From positions 180,455 to 244,454 of the forward strand of contig JAFLTW010000002.1 in assembly GCA_022509085.1 (NCBI GenBank): 64,000 nucleotides of DNA, read 5' to 3'. This DNA is from Muribaculaceae bacterium. Lineage in GTDB: Bacteria > Bacteroidota > Bacteroidia > Bacteroidales > Muribaculaceae. Position 1 is the stretch's first letter; each line of letters opens with the position of its first letter. This document shows positions 1-8,764 of this stretch, in pieces. Made by a program: the position numbers and the translations under genes. A model generated the notes under the pieces. That model did not search any database, was not told where the DNA came from, and saw only the letters and a program-made list of their open reading frames with translations.

Positions 1-47
1 GCCGGAAGCAGGAGCAGGATATACAGGCGTTGGAGAGTCTTCATCAT
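1..47 (-). CDS. N-terminus of a secreted protein (partial, runs off left edge)
   Basis: Only the first 15 codons are inside the window. They read MMKTLQRLYILLLLP, a basic start followed by a leucine-rich stretch, which looks like the beginning of a signal peptide. The ATG at 47 overlaps the stop codon of the upstream gene by one base (TGATG), so the two genes are almost certainly cotranscribed and translationally coupled. The product cannot be identified. Confidence 0.6.
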   Translation of the reverse strand, partial: MMKTLQRLYILLLLP

Positions 48-922
48 CAGTAGAGTGGTGTGACAATGTTTTTCCGTCCGGTCTTGATGCCGAGTCCACC
101 GGGAATCACACCTATCACGAAGGCATGGTTGAAGATTCTGGTGGTGAGATGGTTGGCATGTTCGTTTTGCATTGAAAACCGGTAGCCCACCTCCATGGCT
201 GTGCGTCCCAGGTCGAGGGTTACGCTCAGGAGGTTGTCGATGCCAAACCGGTTGCCGGGCCATCCGAAGTGGGCGAGACCGCGGTGGTTGCCGAGATAGA
301 TCTCATAGTAGGGTTCGCCGTAGTCCTGGCAGAAGAAGCCTCCGAGCAGGGGTAGTGTGAGGCGGTCGGCTATCAGTATCGGGAGTTTTTTGATGCGTAT
401 GAGGCGTGAGGCGTAGGCGTTTGCCCCTACGCCTACGGCAAACTGTGCCGTGACGGGATTGTTGCCGTTTCGCGGCAGGTAGAGCGCACCGCCGTAGAGT
501 CCCACGTTACCGCCTACCCCGAGAAGCCAGTGATCAGGCAGACGTTTCTGCCATTGCAGACCCCACTGCAGCTGCGCATGGAAGTCAAGTTCCCGGGCCG
601 TTTGGGCAGGGTTGAGCAGGTTGCCGAAGTTCACTCTCCCCTCGAAGTGCATGGCGAGGTGGCGGGGATTACAGGGGAGCGCCTTGGTCCAGAATCCCGA
701 GAGGGCGAAGTTGGTGCCGCGGTAGGAGAAAGGGGAGAGGTAGGAGGAATAGTCGATTCTTCTGCCGAGCTCGATGCGGTAGCTGCCGATAACGGGTCGC
801 TCGATAGCCGCCGACGGGTCGGCCTCGGCAAAGGCTTGCCCGGAATATTCCTGCGCCATGATATTTTGCGCCGTGAAGGCGCAGACCACGGCAATCAGCA
901 GGAGCCTAATCTTCAAAGTCAT
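47..922 (-). CDS. Secreted DUF3316-like protein
   Basis: 291 aa with an N-terminal signal peptide (residues 1 to about 23, ending MAQ). The body has a pattern of short alternating beta-rich segments (IGSYRIELG, NFALSGFW, LAMHFEGRVNFGNLL, YEIYLGNHRG) and ends with hydrophobic strands, suggesting an outer-membrane or periplasmic beta-rich protein. It resembles the Bacteroidetes DUF3316 family, whose function is unknown; that assignment is from memory of the family and is moderate. The start overlaps the end of the topoisomerase gene by 17 bases, and the stop overlaps the next small start by one base, so it sits in the middle of a minus-strand operon. No catalytic motif is visible. Confidence 0.6.
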   Translation of the reverse strand: MTLKIRLLLIAVVCAFTAQNIMAQEYSGQAFAEADPSAAIERPVIGSYRIELGRRIDYSSYLSPFSYRGTNFALSGFWTKALPCNPRHLAMHFEGRVNFGNLLNPAQTARELDFHAQLQWGLQWQKRLPDHWLLGVGGNVGLYGGALYLPRNGNNPVTAQFAVGVGANAYASRLIRIKKLPILIADRLTLPLLGGFFCQDYGEPYYEIYLGNHRGLAHFGWPGNRFGIDNLLSVTLDLGRTAMEVGYRFSMQNEHANHLTTRIFNHAFVIGVIPGGLGIKTGRKNIVTPLY

Positions 923-3578
923 CGAAAAGACCTTTTTGGATTGTTTTGGGGCGATGTGGCTCAGTCTCCGTCTCCGTCAGCGCCTTCTCAGCATTATCCG
1001 GGTTATCGGAGTTATCCGCTGCCGCAGTCTCGGCGCCATTTGCCGACTCTTCAGTCTCCGGCGGCGCCTCCTGGGCTTCGAGCTCTTCTTCCGGCGGCAG
1101 GGGCTCAAGCTCCGTGACGGGCCCGAGCGAGAAGTTTGTGAGGCGTTTCCCTTTGGCCTTGAAGCTCTTCACGGCGATAAATTCCTCTGCCACGACCTCC
1201 ATGGGGGGTCTGACGGCATCGGCTCCGGCATACTCCACCTTTAGCACGGGTCGCGGCGTGTCGATGAGCATTATGAGCTCGGCCTTGTCGGAATAGCCCA
1301 CAAATCTCTGGGGCCGCGAGGAAAGCTCGAACTGGAACCGCTTCATGTACGGGTAGCCGAGCTCGGGGTCGTTGAATATGAGGGTCCACACTTTTGCGGG
1401 GTCGAATTTCTCGAGTCGCAAAATGTTGTCTTCGAAGTGGTTGGCATCGGAATAGGTGGTTGTGAAGAACTCTCCGTTTTTGGTGATGACGAGTATCTTC
1501 TCGTCGCCCTGGAATGTGCCGATAAGGTCGCCGCGACCGTCGTAGTTGATGCGGAGCACGTCGCGGTCGAACCACACCTCCCTGCCTCCGAGCGTGCTGA
1601 TGCCTCGGCGCTCGAGTGAGACGCTCTTCACGGGATATTTGGTCACCTGGTTGCCCAATGAGTCGCGCCCCTTGATGGCGATGTCGGCGAAGTTGACTAT
1701 GAGTTCGCGGGTGCGAGGGGGTCTGCCGCCCGGCTCCACGGGTTCGCCGGTGAGTGTCACTTTCACGGTCTCGGCCTCGCCGTTGGGGTTGCGGGTGAGC
1801 CATTCGAGGCGGCTTCCTGGGAGTCCCTTGGTGAGGTCGTATTCTCCCGTGCGTGTCAGGCCGGTGAGGTTGCAGCGCTTCATATAGTGCACGCCGTCCT
1901 TTCCGTTGCGGTAGATCACGTTGTATACGGTGCGGTTGTCGCCTTTCTTGTAGAGGGCCACCATCTCCACCTTCTTGCCTACGTAGACTTTGTCTTGCAC
2001 CTTGAGCAGCTTGTACTTGCCGTCCTTGTAGATCACGATGATGTCGTCGAGGTCGGAGCAGGTGAAGAGGAATTCGGCGTCTTTCAGGCCGGTGCCTACG
2101 AAGCCGCCGTTCTTGTCGATGTAGAGGCGTTTGTTGGCTTCGGCCACCTTCGTGGCCTGGATGGAGTCAAAGCCGCGGATTGTGGTGCGCCGCGGATAGT
2201 TTTCGCCATACTTGTCTTTCAGGCCCTGATACCACTGGACGGTATAGTCATCGATATGCTGTAGGTTGTAGCGGATCTTCTCGATGTCGGCGTCGAGGGC
2301 AGCGATCCGTTCCTCGGCCTTCCTGGCGTTAAATTTCAGAATGCGGCCCATCTTGATTTCCCACAGCTTGAGCAGGTCGTCGTCGGTGATGGTCCGGTAG
2401 AAGTCCGGTTTGAAGGGGTTCATAAGTGTGTCGAGCCTTCTTATGGCCACCTCCATTTCGGCAGCCTCCTCCACCTGGCGGTCTTTATACATGCGCTGCT
2501 CTATGAAGATTCGTTCGAGCGAGAGGAAGAGGCGTGCCTCCTGGGTCTCGCCGAGCTTGATCTCGAGTTCGCGGGCAAGCATGCTGCGGGTGCCGTCGAC
2601 GCTGTTGCGAAGAAGGTCGCTTACAGTGAGGAAGGCGGGTTTGCGGTCTTTTATCACGCAGCATATGGGGGAGATGCTCACCTCGCAGTCGGTGAATGCA
2701 TAGAGGGCGTCGATAGTCTTGTCGGCCGAGGTGCCCGGCATGAGGTGCACAATGATTTCGGCCGAGGCGGAGGTGTTGTCGTCTACCTTGCGGATCTTGA
2801 TTTTCCCTTTCTCCTGCGCCCCGAGGATCGAGGCGATGAGTGTGGAGGTGGTCTTGCCGAAGGGGAGTTCGGTGATGGCCAGCGTCTTGGCGTCGATCTT
2901 CTCTATCTTTGCGCGCACCTTCACATTGCCGCCCCGGGCTCCGTCGTTGTATTTTGCCACATCGATGAGTCCTCCGGTCTGGAAGTCGGGAAGCAGGGAG
3001 AACTCCTCCCCGCGGATGTATGCGATGGCGGCGTCGAGTATCTCGTTGAAGTTGTGGGGCAGAATCTTTGATGACAGACCTACGGCGATACCCTCCACTC
3101 CCTGAGCGAGCAGCAGCGGGAACTTCATTGGTAGCGTTACGGGTTCCTTCTTGCGACCGTCGTAGGAGGGCACCCACTCGGTGATTTTGGGACTGAAGGC
3201 AACGTCGAGTGCGAATGGAGAGAGGCGCGCCTCGATGTAACGGCCTGCGGCCGCTGAGTCGCCCGTCAGTATGTTTCCCCAGTTGCCCTGGGTCGACACC
3301 AGGAGGTCTTTCTGGCCGAGCTGCACCAGGGCGTCCTTGATGGAGGCGTCGCCGTGGGGGTGGTACTGCATGGTGTTGCCCACGATGTTGGCCACCTTGT
3401 TAAACCGTCCGTCGTCGAGTGTCTGCATGGAGTGCAGGATGCGTCGTTGCACGGGTTTGAGACCGTCTTCTATATGTGGCACGGCGCGCTCGAGGATCAC
3501 GTAGGAGGCATATTCGAGATACCACTCGCGAAACATGCCTGAGAGAGCCGTCCGTTGGTTGTTGTTGTCTTCTGTCAT
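906..3578 (-). CDS. parC: DNA topoisomerase IV subunit A (ParC/GyrA family)
   Basis: 890-aa type IIA topoisomerase A subunit, which with ParB-type subunit decatenates DNA. The N-terminal breakage-reunion domain contains the YHPHGDASI segment (about 72-80) and the active-site tyrosine in AAGRYIEARLS (Tyr114). The region after about residue 480 is the C-terminal beta-pinwheel, followed by an acidic, low-complexity tail ending KGLFDDFED. The canonical GyrA box (QRRGGKG) is not seen, which favours ParC over GyrA; true assignment would need the partner gene, which is not in the window. It is the first gene of a minus-strand operon with the DUF3316-like gene, overlapping by 17 bases. Start MTEDNNNQRTALSGMF fits the family. 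Confidence 0.93.
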   Translation of the reverse strand: MTEDNNNQRTALSGMFREWYLEYASYVILERAVPHIEDGLKPVQRRILHSMQTLDDGRFNKVANIVGNTMQYHPHGDASIKDALVQLGQKDLLVSTQGNWGNILTGDSAAAGRYIEARLSPFALDVAFSPKITEWVPSYDGRKKEPVTLPMKFPLLLAQGVEGIAVGLSSKILPHNFNEILDAAIAYIRGEEFSLLPDFQTGGLIDVAKYNDGARGGNVKVRAKIEKIDAKTLAITELPFGKTTSTLIASILGAQEKGKIKIRKVDDNTSASAEIIVHLMPGTSADKTIDALYAFTDCEVSISPICCVIKDRKPAFLTVSDLLRNSVDGTRSMLARELEIKLGETQEARLFLSLERIFIEQRMYKDRQVEEAAEMEVAIRRLDTLMNPFKPDFYRTITDDDLLKLWEIKMGRILKFNARKAEERIAALDADIEKIRYNLQHIDDYTVQWYQGLKDKYGENYPRRTTIRGFDSIQATKVAEANKRLYIDKNGGFVGTGLKDAEFLFTCSDLDDIIVIYKDGKYKLLKVQDKVYVGKKVEMVALYKKGDNRTVYNVIYRNGKDGVHYMKRCNLTGLTRTGEYDLTKGLPGSRLEWLTRNPNGEAETVKVTLTGEPVEPGGRPPRTRELIVNFADIAIKGRDSLGNQVTKYPVKSVSLERRGISTLGGREVWFDRDVLRINYDGRGDLIGTFQGDEKILVITKNGEFFTTTYSDANHFEDNILRLEKFDPAKVWTLIFNDPELGYPYMKRFQFELSSRPQRFVGYSDKAELIMLIDTPRPVLKVEYAGADAVRPPMEVVAEEFIAVKSFKAKGKRLTNFSLGPVTELEPLPPEEELEAQEAPPETEESANGAETAAADNSDNPDNAEKALTETETEPHRPKTIQKGLFDDFED

Positions 3579-3628
3579 CGTGTAAAAAATTCAGTGTGTA
3601 AAATTAACAAAAAACTTACAAATATTAG

Positions 3629-3658
3629 TTGCGGATTGCGAAAAAGTTATTAATTTTG
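3629..3658 (+). promoter_or_regulatory. Promoter of tRNA-Leu(UAG)
   Basis: Bacteroidetes-type promoter: TTG at 3629-3631, 19 bp, then TAATTTTG at 3651-3658, ending 11 bases before the tRNA. This matches the TAnnTTTG -7 consensus exactly. Confidence 0.75.
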
Positions 3659-3669
3659 CAGCATGTTAC

Positions 3670-3751
3670 GCGCACGTGGCGTAATTGGTAGCCGCGCTAG
3701 ACTTAGGATCTAGTGTCTAACGACGTGGGGGTTCGAGTCCCTTCGTGCGCA
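3670..3751 (+). tRNA. tRNA-Leu (anticodon UAG)
   Basis: Acceptor stem GCGCACG at 3670 pairs with CGTGCGC at 3744-3750, discriminator A at 3751. Anticodon arm CTAGA-CTTAGGA-TCTAG gives anticodon TAG. There is a variable arm as expected for a class II tRNA, and a T-loop GTTCGAGTC. No CCA is encoded. It has its own promoter just upstream and a terminator just downstream. Confidence 0.95.
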
Positions 3752-3780
3752 CGAAGAAATGGTAATGAGAAAAGGTGTCG

Positions 3781-3809
3781 GCCGGCCGTGAGGTCGGCCG
3801 GCATTTTTT
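3781..3809 (+). terminator. Rho-independent terminator after tRNA-Leu
   Basis: Stem GCCGGCCG / CGGCCGGC with a six-base loop, followed by ATTTTTT. It lies between the tRNA and the lipoprotein gene, so it ends the tRNA transcript. Confidence 0.85.
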
Positions 3810-3830
3810 CTTTTCAAAACAGCAGAAACT

Positions 3831-5075
3831 ATGAAAGTTTTTCTCCGCACCCTCCTCCTGACGCTGCTGGCCGTGACGCTCACGGTCCCGGCAGCCTGTT
3901 CCAGAAAGCGTGAATATCCCGCCGCGCCGGCCTACCGGCCGCTGCCCAACGGCGAGTTTCCCATCGTGGCCTCCTATGCCTTCTATCCCCCTTACATCAA
4001 CGACCGGCAGTTTGAGTGGGTAAAGGAGGCCGGATTCAACGTGATACGCAAATTCCTCAGTCCGGCCGAAACCGACAGCGTGCTGAAATATGCCTCGCGT
4101 CACGGGCTCTACGTCACCGTGGCGCCGTGGAACATCCGCGACGCCGCCAACGCCCCGGGAATCGTGAAGCGGTATAAGGGCAACCCGACAGTGTGGGGTT
4201 ACTCGGTGGCCGACGAACCCCGCGCCTCGGCTTTCGGCAACCTGGCGGAGGTGATGGCCGCGCTCGATACTCTGGATCCCGCCAACAACGGGTTTATCAA
4301 CCTTCTGCCCACGCTCGGCAGCAAGACGTTGGAGGCCGATGATTATGAGGACTATGTTACCCGGTTTGTGGAGGAGGTTAACCCGCCCTTCTTCTCTGTT
4401 GACCATTATCCGGTGGTCACCGACAAGCAGGGGCGCCCTTACGTGCATGAGCCGTTTTATGAGACGATGGAGACTATCTCGAAGGTGTCTCGCGAGTCGG
4501 GCCGACCCTTCTGGAGCTACATCCAGAGCGAGAAACACGGCTGGTATCCGGCGCCCTCGCTGCCTTTCCTGCGCTTTCAGGTTTTCTCCGCCCTGGGCTA
4601 CGGAGCGCAGGGACTCAGCTATTTCACCTATCTCGCGCCTGACTTCGATAAGGGGAAGGGAGAGTTTACCCTCTCGCCGATCGATGCCGAGGGGCGTCGC
4701 ACCCCTACATGGTATATGGTGAGGCAGGTTAACAGTGAGGTGCAGGCCCTGAGCGACGTGTTTCTGGGAGCGGAGGTGGTAAGTGTTGGCCATACGGGCA
4801 ACCGGCCGGTTGCCACATCGAAGGTTAAGAATCTCCCCGCTCCTTTCCGGAAGATCGACAGCAAGGGAGTCGGCGTGATGGTATCGCACCTGCGCAACGG
4901 AGGCAGCGACTACGTACTGGTGGTAAACCGCGATATCAACGCCCCGCAGCAGGTGGATATCCGGCTCGAGGGCAAGCCCGTAACGCGCATTGACGGAAGT
5001 GGCGCCACGTCGGCCTTTGGCGGCGGCAAGGTCGAGATTGAGCCGGGTAGTTACCTGCTCTTCAAAATCTCCTGA
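3831..5075 (+). CDS. Lipoprotein with glycoside-hydrolase-like TIM-barrel fold
   Basis: 414 aa. The N-terminus is a lipoprotein signal (hydrophobic stretch to AAC, Cys23), so the protein is probably anchored in the outer membrane or inner membrane outer face. The body resembles clan-A glycosidases of the GH5/GH42 kind: PYINDRQFEWVKEAGFNVIRKF, then WGYSVADEP (around residue 125), where the acidic residue after the beta-strand is the usual acid/base position, and PFWSYIQSEKHGW later. The C-terminal 60 residues look like a beta-sandwich cap. No family number can be given with confidence and the substrate is unknown. It has a convergent neighbour (mutL) and stands alone as a transcription unit. 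Confidence 0.6.
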   Translation: MKVFLRTLLLTLLAVTLTVPAACSRKREYPAAPAYRPLPNGEFPIVASYAFYPPYINDRQFEWVKEAGFNVIRKFLSPAETDSVLKYASRHGLYVTVAPWNIRDAANAPGIVKRYKGNPTVWGYSVADEPRASAFGNLAEVMAALDTLDPANNGFINLLPTLGSKTLEADDYEDYVTRFVEEVNPPFFSVDHYPVVTDKQGRPYVHEPFYETMETISKVSRESGRPFWSYIQSEKHGWYPAPSLPFLRFQVFSALGYGAQGLSYFTYLAPDFDKGKGEFTLSPIDAEGRRTPTWYMVRQVNSEVQALSDVFLGAEVVSVGHTGNRPVATSKVKNLPAPFRKIDSKGVGVMVSHLRNGGSDYVLVVNRDINAPQQVDIRLEGKPVTRIDGSGATSAFGGGKVEIEPGSYLLFKIS

Positions 5076-5100
5076 AATTTATGGGAATTTTCCTTGCTTG

Positions 5101-6984
5101 TCAGGGAAGCAGACGTCTGATGGCGTTCTCGTCGAGAAGGGTGTAGACCCTCCTTCCGCTCGGTGTGAGCGAGGGGTCGGGGAGGGCGAAGAGGTCTATG
5201 ACGATCTTCCGTCGCTCCTCTTCAGTGAGTGCCCTGCCGCGTTTCACGGCCATGCTTCCGGCCATGGCGAGGGTGACGTCGCGCCGCAGGCGTTCGGCCG
5301 CCTCCTCTGTCGACTCCGTTCCATAGTGGCTTGCCTCGTCGGAGACCGACTCGATGACGCGCATCACGATCTCGACGGCCTCGTCGGCGGTGACGCCGGG
5401 CGGCGTACCCGTAATCACGAAGTCGGGGCCCTCCTTCTCGAGAACGAGGCCGAGCCTGTGGAGGGTTTCCCTCACCTCGGCGAGTGGAGCCTCCTGTTCG
5501 GGCGAGAGCTCGAGCAGCGCGGGGAAGAGCAGCTGCTGGGAGAGGGTCTGACCGCTGCCCATGCGGGCGCAGAGCTGCTCGTAGAGGATCTTGAGGTGGG
5601 CGCGATACTGGTCGATGACGGCCACACCGCGTCCTTCCACCACCCCTATGATATATTTGTCTTCAAACTGCAGGGTTTCGCCCACTGCTGTCTCCTGCCC
5701 GTCGGTGAGCTCGGGGATTGACTCGGGGCGCTCTGTCAGCTGCGGTTTTTCGGCCCCCTTCATGAAGCCTTCGTAGAGGCGCTCCCAGTTGGTGGATGGG
5801 TTGGAGTGATGCTCGCCGGGGGTACGCTGCCTGTCCGCGCCTCCTGTGCCGGCAGAAGCTGACGTAGCCGAGGCGAAGGGGTTGTAGTCTGTGGGTATGT
5901 CGTATGCCGGGAGGTCGGCGGGTGTGCCGGGGTCGGTGGCCGGCGCCACGACGTCTACGGGCAGATGCTCTGTGTCGAAGTCGATGGTTGGCACGGCGGC
6001 GTTCTTGCCGAGCGAGGCTCTGACGGCGCCCGAGAGCACCGACCATATCACGGCCTCGTCTTCGAATTTTATCTCGTCTTTAGTTGGGTGGATATTCACG
6101 TCGATAGCCGCGGGGTCGATGTCGAACCTGATGAAATAGCAGGGCATCGAGTCAGGGGCTATGAGACCGTTGAAGCAGTTGAGCACGGCCTTGCGGAAGT
6201 AGGGGTGACGCATGTTGCGGCCGTTGACCAGGAAGTATTGCAGCGCGTTTCTGCGGCGTGCGAATTCCGGCCGGGTGATGTATCCGCTGATTTTTACGGT
6301 GGGGGTGTCAGCCTCCACGGGGAGCAGCTGCTCCACTAGGTTTCCCTTCCAGATGTCGCCGATACGCTGCCTGAGGTTTCCCTTTCGGAGGTCGATGGTC
6401 TTGCCTCCGGTGTCGATGCTCATCCTGACGCCTGGGTTTACGAGCGCGAGGCGTTCAAACTCACGCATTATGTTCGAGAGCTCCACGCTGTCGCTTTTGA
6501 GGAACTTGCGGCGTGCCGGGACATTGAAGAAGATGTTTTTCACCATGATGTTGGTGCCGGCCTCGCATACGTCGGGTTCCTGTTTCTCCACCCGGCTGCC
6601 GGAGATTACGAGGTGGGTGCCCATGGCCGACTCGGGTTGGCGGCTTCTCACCTCCACCTGCGATATGGCGCAGATAGAGGGGAGTGCCTCGCCCCTGAAG
6701 CCCATGGTGACGAGGCGCGACAGGTCGTCGGCCGAGGATATCTTGGAGGTGGCGTGGCGCTCGAAGGCCATACGGGCGTCTGTGTCAGACATGCCGTGGC
6801 CGTTGTCGATCACCTGTATGAGAGTCCTGCCGGCGTCGCGCACGAAGATGCGGATGCAGTCGGCGCCTGCGTCTACGGCGTTCTCCACGAGCTCCTTGAT
6901 TACGGAGGCGGGACGCTGTATCACCTCGCCGGCGGCAATCTGGTTGGCCACGGAGTCGGGAAGCAGGTATATCCTATCGGGCAT
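5101..6984 (-). CDS. mutL: DNA mismatch repair protein MutL
   Basis: 627 aa. N-terminal GHKL ATPase is complete: IAAGEVIQRPASVIKELVENAVDAGA, then DNGHGM and GFRGEALPSI, and the transducer domain up to about residue 330. A proline/serine linker follows, then the C-terminal dimerisation domain. The endonuclease signature DQHAxxExxxxE is replaced by DQYRAHLKILYE, and the C-terminal CPHGRP motif by TPSGRR, so the metal site of endonuclease-type MutL appears absent. The gene overlaps the preceding AraC regulator by 11 bases and closes a four-gene minus-strand run. Convergent with the lipoprotein gene, 25 bp away. Confidence 0.96.
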   Translation of the reverse strand: MPDRIYLLPDSVANQIAAGEVIQRPASVIKELVENAVDAGADCIRIFVRDAGRTLIQVIDNGHGMSDTDARMAFERHATSKISSADDLSRLVTMGFRGEALPSICAISQVEVRSRQPESAMGTHLVISGSRVEKQEPDVCEAGTNIMVKNIFFNVPARRKFLKSDSVELSNIMREFERLALVNPGVRMSIDTGGKTIDLRKGNLRQRIGDIWKGNLVEQLLPVEADTPTVKISGYITRPEFARRRNALQYFLVNGRNMRHPYFRKAVLNCFNGLIAPDSMPCYFIRFDIDPAAIDVNIHPTKDEIKFEDEAVIWSVLSGAVRASLGKNAAVPTIDFDTEHLPVDVVAPATDPGTPADLPAYDIPTDYNPFASATSASAGTGGADRQRTPGEHHSNPSTNWERLYEGFMKGAEKPQLTERPESIPELTDGQETAVGETLQFEDKYIIGVVEGRGVAVIDQYRAHLKILYEQLCARMGSGQTLSQQLLFPALLELSPEQEAPLAEVRETLHRLGLVLEKEGPDFVITGTPPGVTADEAVEIVMRVIESVSDEASHYGTESTEEAAERLRRDVTLAMAGSMAVKRGRALTEEERRKIVIDLFALPDPSLTPSGRRVYTLLDENAIRRLLP

Positions 6985-7849
6985 TTCGGAATTCCTTGGG
7001 CGAGACGCCCACTATGTTTTTGAAGTATTTGCCGAAAAACGACTGGGAGGGGAAGTTGAGTTCCTCTGCAATCTGCTGTATTGACATCGAAGAGGATTTT
7101 AGGAGCACCTTGGCCTCGAGGATCACCATACGGTCGAGCCACTCGCTGGCGGTGAAGCCGGTCTGGGCCTTGATGGTGCGGCCGAGGTGTTTTCCGGTGA
7201 TGCCGAGCTCTCGCGCGTAGAATTCCATGAAGCGTTCTTTCTTGAAGTTGTTGCGGGCGAGCTGCAGGAAGCGGTGGGTGATGTGGGCTGCCGTGGAGCC
7301 GGTGTCCTTCCTCTGGTTGAAGATGCGCGTCAGGGTGTGGTAGAAGAAGGCGAGCACCGTATGGAGCACTGACTTGTATAGGAACTTGTCGCCGGGGTCG
7401 GAGACGATTGTGCGCAGGTGGCGCAGAAACATCTCGAAGTCGGTGACGTTTTCCTCGGGGATGTTGAGCACCGGGTTCTGCTTGAAGAGGCCCGCCATTG
7501 TGGGGTCGCCTACCTCCTTGAGGAGGTCGCCGAAGAAACGTTCCGACATCACCACGAAAGCGCCCTCGAAGTCTTCGCTGATCGAGAGGGGCTGCAGGAT
7601 TTCCGACGAACCGATGTTGACCAGGCAGGGGGCGTCGATGTCGAATTCCTGGAGGTTGATCTCGGCCTTGCAGTGTCCCTTCCGCACGTAGATCGATGTG
7701 GCGGAGGTGAACTTCATAGGCTGGCGGAGCATGGTGAGCATGGCGCCGCCGATGTTGTCGAGCATCCAGAAGTCTTGCTCGAGGATGTGGCTGAGGTTCT
7801 CGGGAAGTTCGAGACCTTCGTAGGTGAGTGTCTTGTTGCCTTTTTTCAT
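6974..7849 (-). CDS. AraC-family transcriptional regulator
   Basis: 291 aa. Residues about 1-170 form a cupin-like sensor region; the last 100 residues carry two helix-turn-helix motifs (RELGITGKHLGRTIKAQTGFTASEWLDRMVILEAKVLL, then SIQQIAEELNFPSQSFFGKYFKNIVGVSPKEFR), the AraC hallmark. The ligand is unknown. Its ATG overlaps the stop of the EamA transporter gene by 4 bases, and its stop overlaps mutL by 11 bases, so it is co-expressed with a transporter and may respond to the transported compound. The mutL link is probably only a transcriptional accident. Confidence 0.9.
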   Translation of the reverse strand: MKKGNKTLTYEGLELPENLSHILEQDFWMLDNIGGAMLTMLRQPMKFTSATSIYVRKGHCKAEINLQEFDIDAPCLVNIGSSEILQPLSISEDFEGAFVVMSERFFGDLLKEVGDPTMAGLFKQNPVLNIPEENVTDFEMFLRHLRTIVSDPGDKFLYKSVLHTVLAFFYHTLTRIFNQRKDTGSTAAHITHRFLQLARNNFKKERFMEFYARELGITGKHLGRTIKAQTGFTASEWLDRMVILEAKVLLKSSSMSIQQIAEELNFPSQSFFGKYFKNIVGVSPKEFRNAR

Positions 7850-8754
7850 GTCCGGAGATGGTGGACGCGGCGTTTCACCTTAAGTTTGTCGCTGATGATC
7901 AGTCCGCCGATAATCAGGGCGCACCCTATGTATCCCATAAGTGAGATCTCCTCGCCGAGTGTGAAGAAGGCCACGATCATGGTTACTAGGGGCTGGGCAT
8001 AGAGGTAGTTGTTTGTGGCCACGGCCCCTATCTCCTTCATGGCATAGTTCCAGATGAGGTAGGCCAGCAGCGAGCAGACGACTACGAGGAAGAGGAGATT
8101 GAGGATGTATGCGGGGTTGCTGAAGAGGATGGCGAGATGGTTCTCGCCGCTGCCGATCCACATCAGTGGGGCGGCGGTGAGCACTCCGTAGAAGAAAAGC
8201 TTACGGGTGATGAAGAGTGAGGAATAGACAGGCACGAGGCGCTTCACGCCCAGAGCGTAAGTGGCCCAGGCGAAGGCGCTCAGCAGCGCCAGGAGGTCGC
8301 CCAGGGGGTTGAATTCGAGTCCTTCGCCATGGCTGAAGATCACGCATATCACGCCGACGAATGCTATTACGGAGCCGATTATCATGCCGGCGCCGAGTCT
8401 GACGCGAAACACGAGGCCCATCAGGGCCGTGGTGACGAGCGGCGCGAGGGCCGACAGCAGCGAGACGTTGCCCGTTGAGGTGTATTGCAGGGCCGTGTTC
8501 TCCAGCACGTAGTAGAGCGAGCCGGCGCAGACGCCGCAGAGCAGGAACTGGAGTTCGTCTTTGATGCTGTTGGCAAAGATCTTCTTGAACGTGATGGCGA
8601 GGATTATCACGTAGGCGAGGACGAACCGATAGACGTAGACCTCGATAGGAGACAGGAGGGCGTCCTCCATCAGCACTTTCGTGAAGATGAACGACGCTCC
8701 CCATGCTATCACTACGAGCAGGGCGCCAAGGTGGCCCAGGAATTTTCCTCGCAT
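7846..8754 (-). CDS. EamA/DMT-family transporter
   Basis: 302 aa, about ten hydrophobic membrane segments arranged as two five-helix halves, as in drug/metabolite transporters. The first half begins with GHLGALLVVIAWGASFIFTKVLM and the second with LGDLLALLSAFAWATYALGVKRL, both typical EamA repeats. It exports or imports a small metabolite that cannot be deduced. It is joined by a 4-base overlap to the downstream AraC regulator, and is 10 bases from the upstream DUF1015 gene. Confidence 0.88.
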   Translation of the reverse strand: MRGKFLGHLGALLVVIAWGASFIFTKVLMEDALLSPIEVYVYRFVLAYVIILAITFKKIFANSIKDELQFLLCGVCAGSLYYVLENTALQYTSTGNVSLLSALAPLVTTALMGLVFRVRLGAGMIIGSVIAFVGVICVIFSHGEGLEFNPLGDLLALLSAFAWATYALGVKRLVPVYSSLFITRKLFFYGVLTAAPLMWIGSGENHLAILFSNPAYILNLLFLVVVCSLLAYLIWNYAMKEIGAVATNNYLYAQPLVTMIVAFFTLGEEISLMGYIGCALIIGGLIISDKLKVKRRVHHLRT

Positions 8755-8764
8755 AAGGAAGTTT

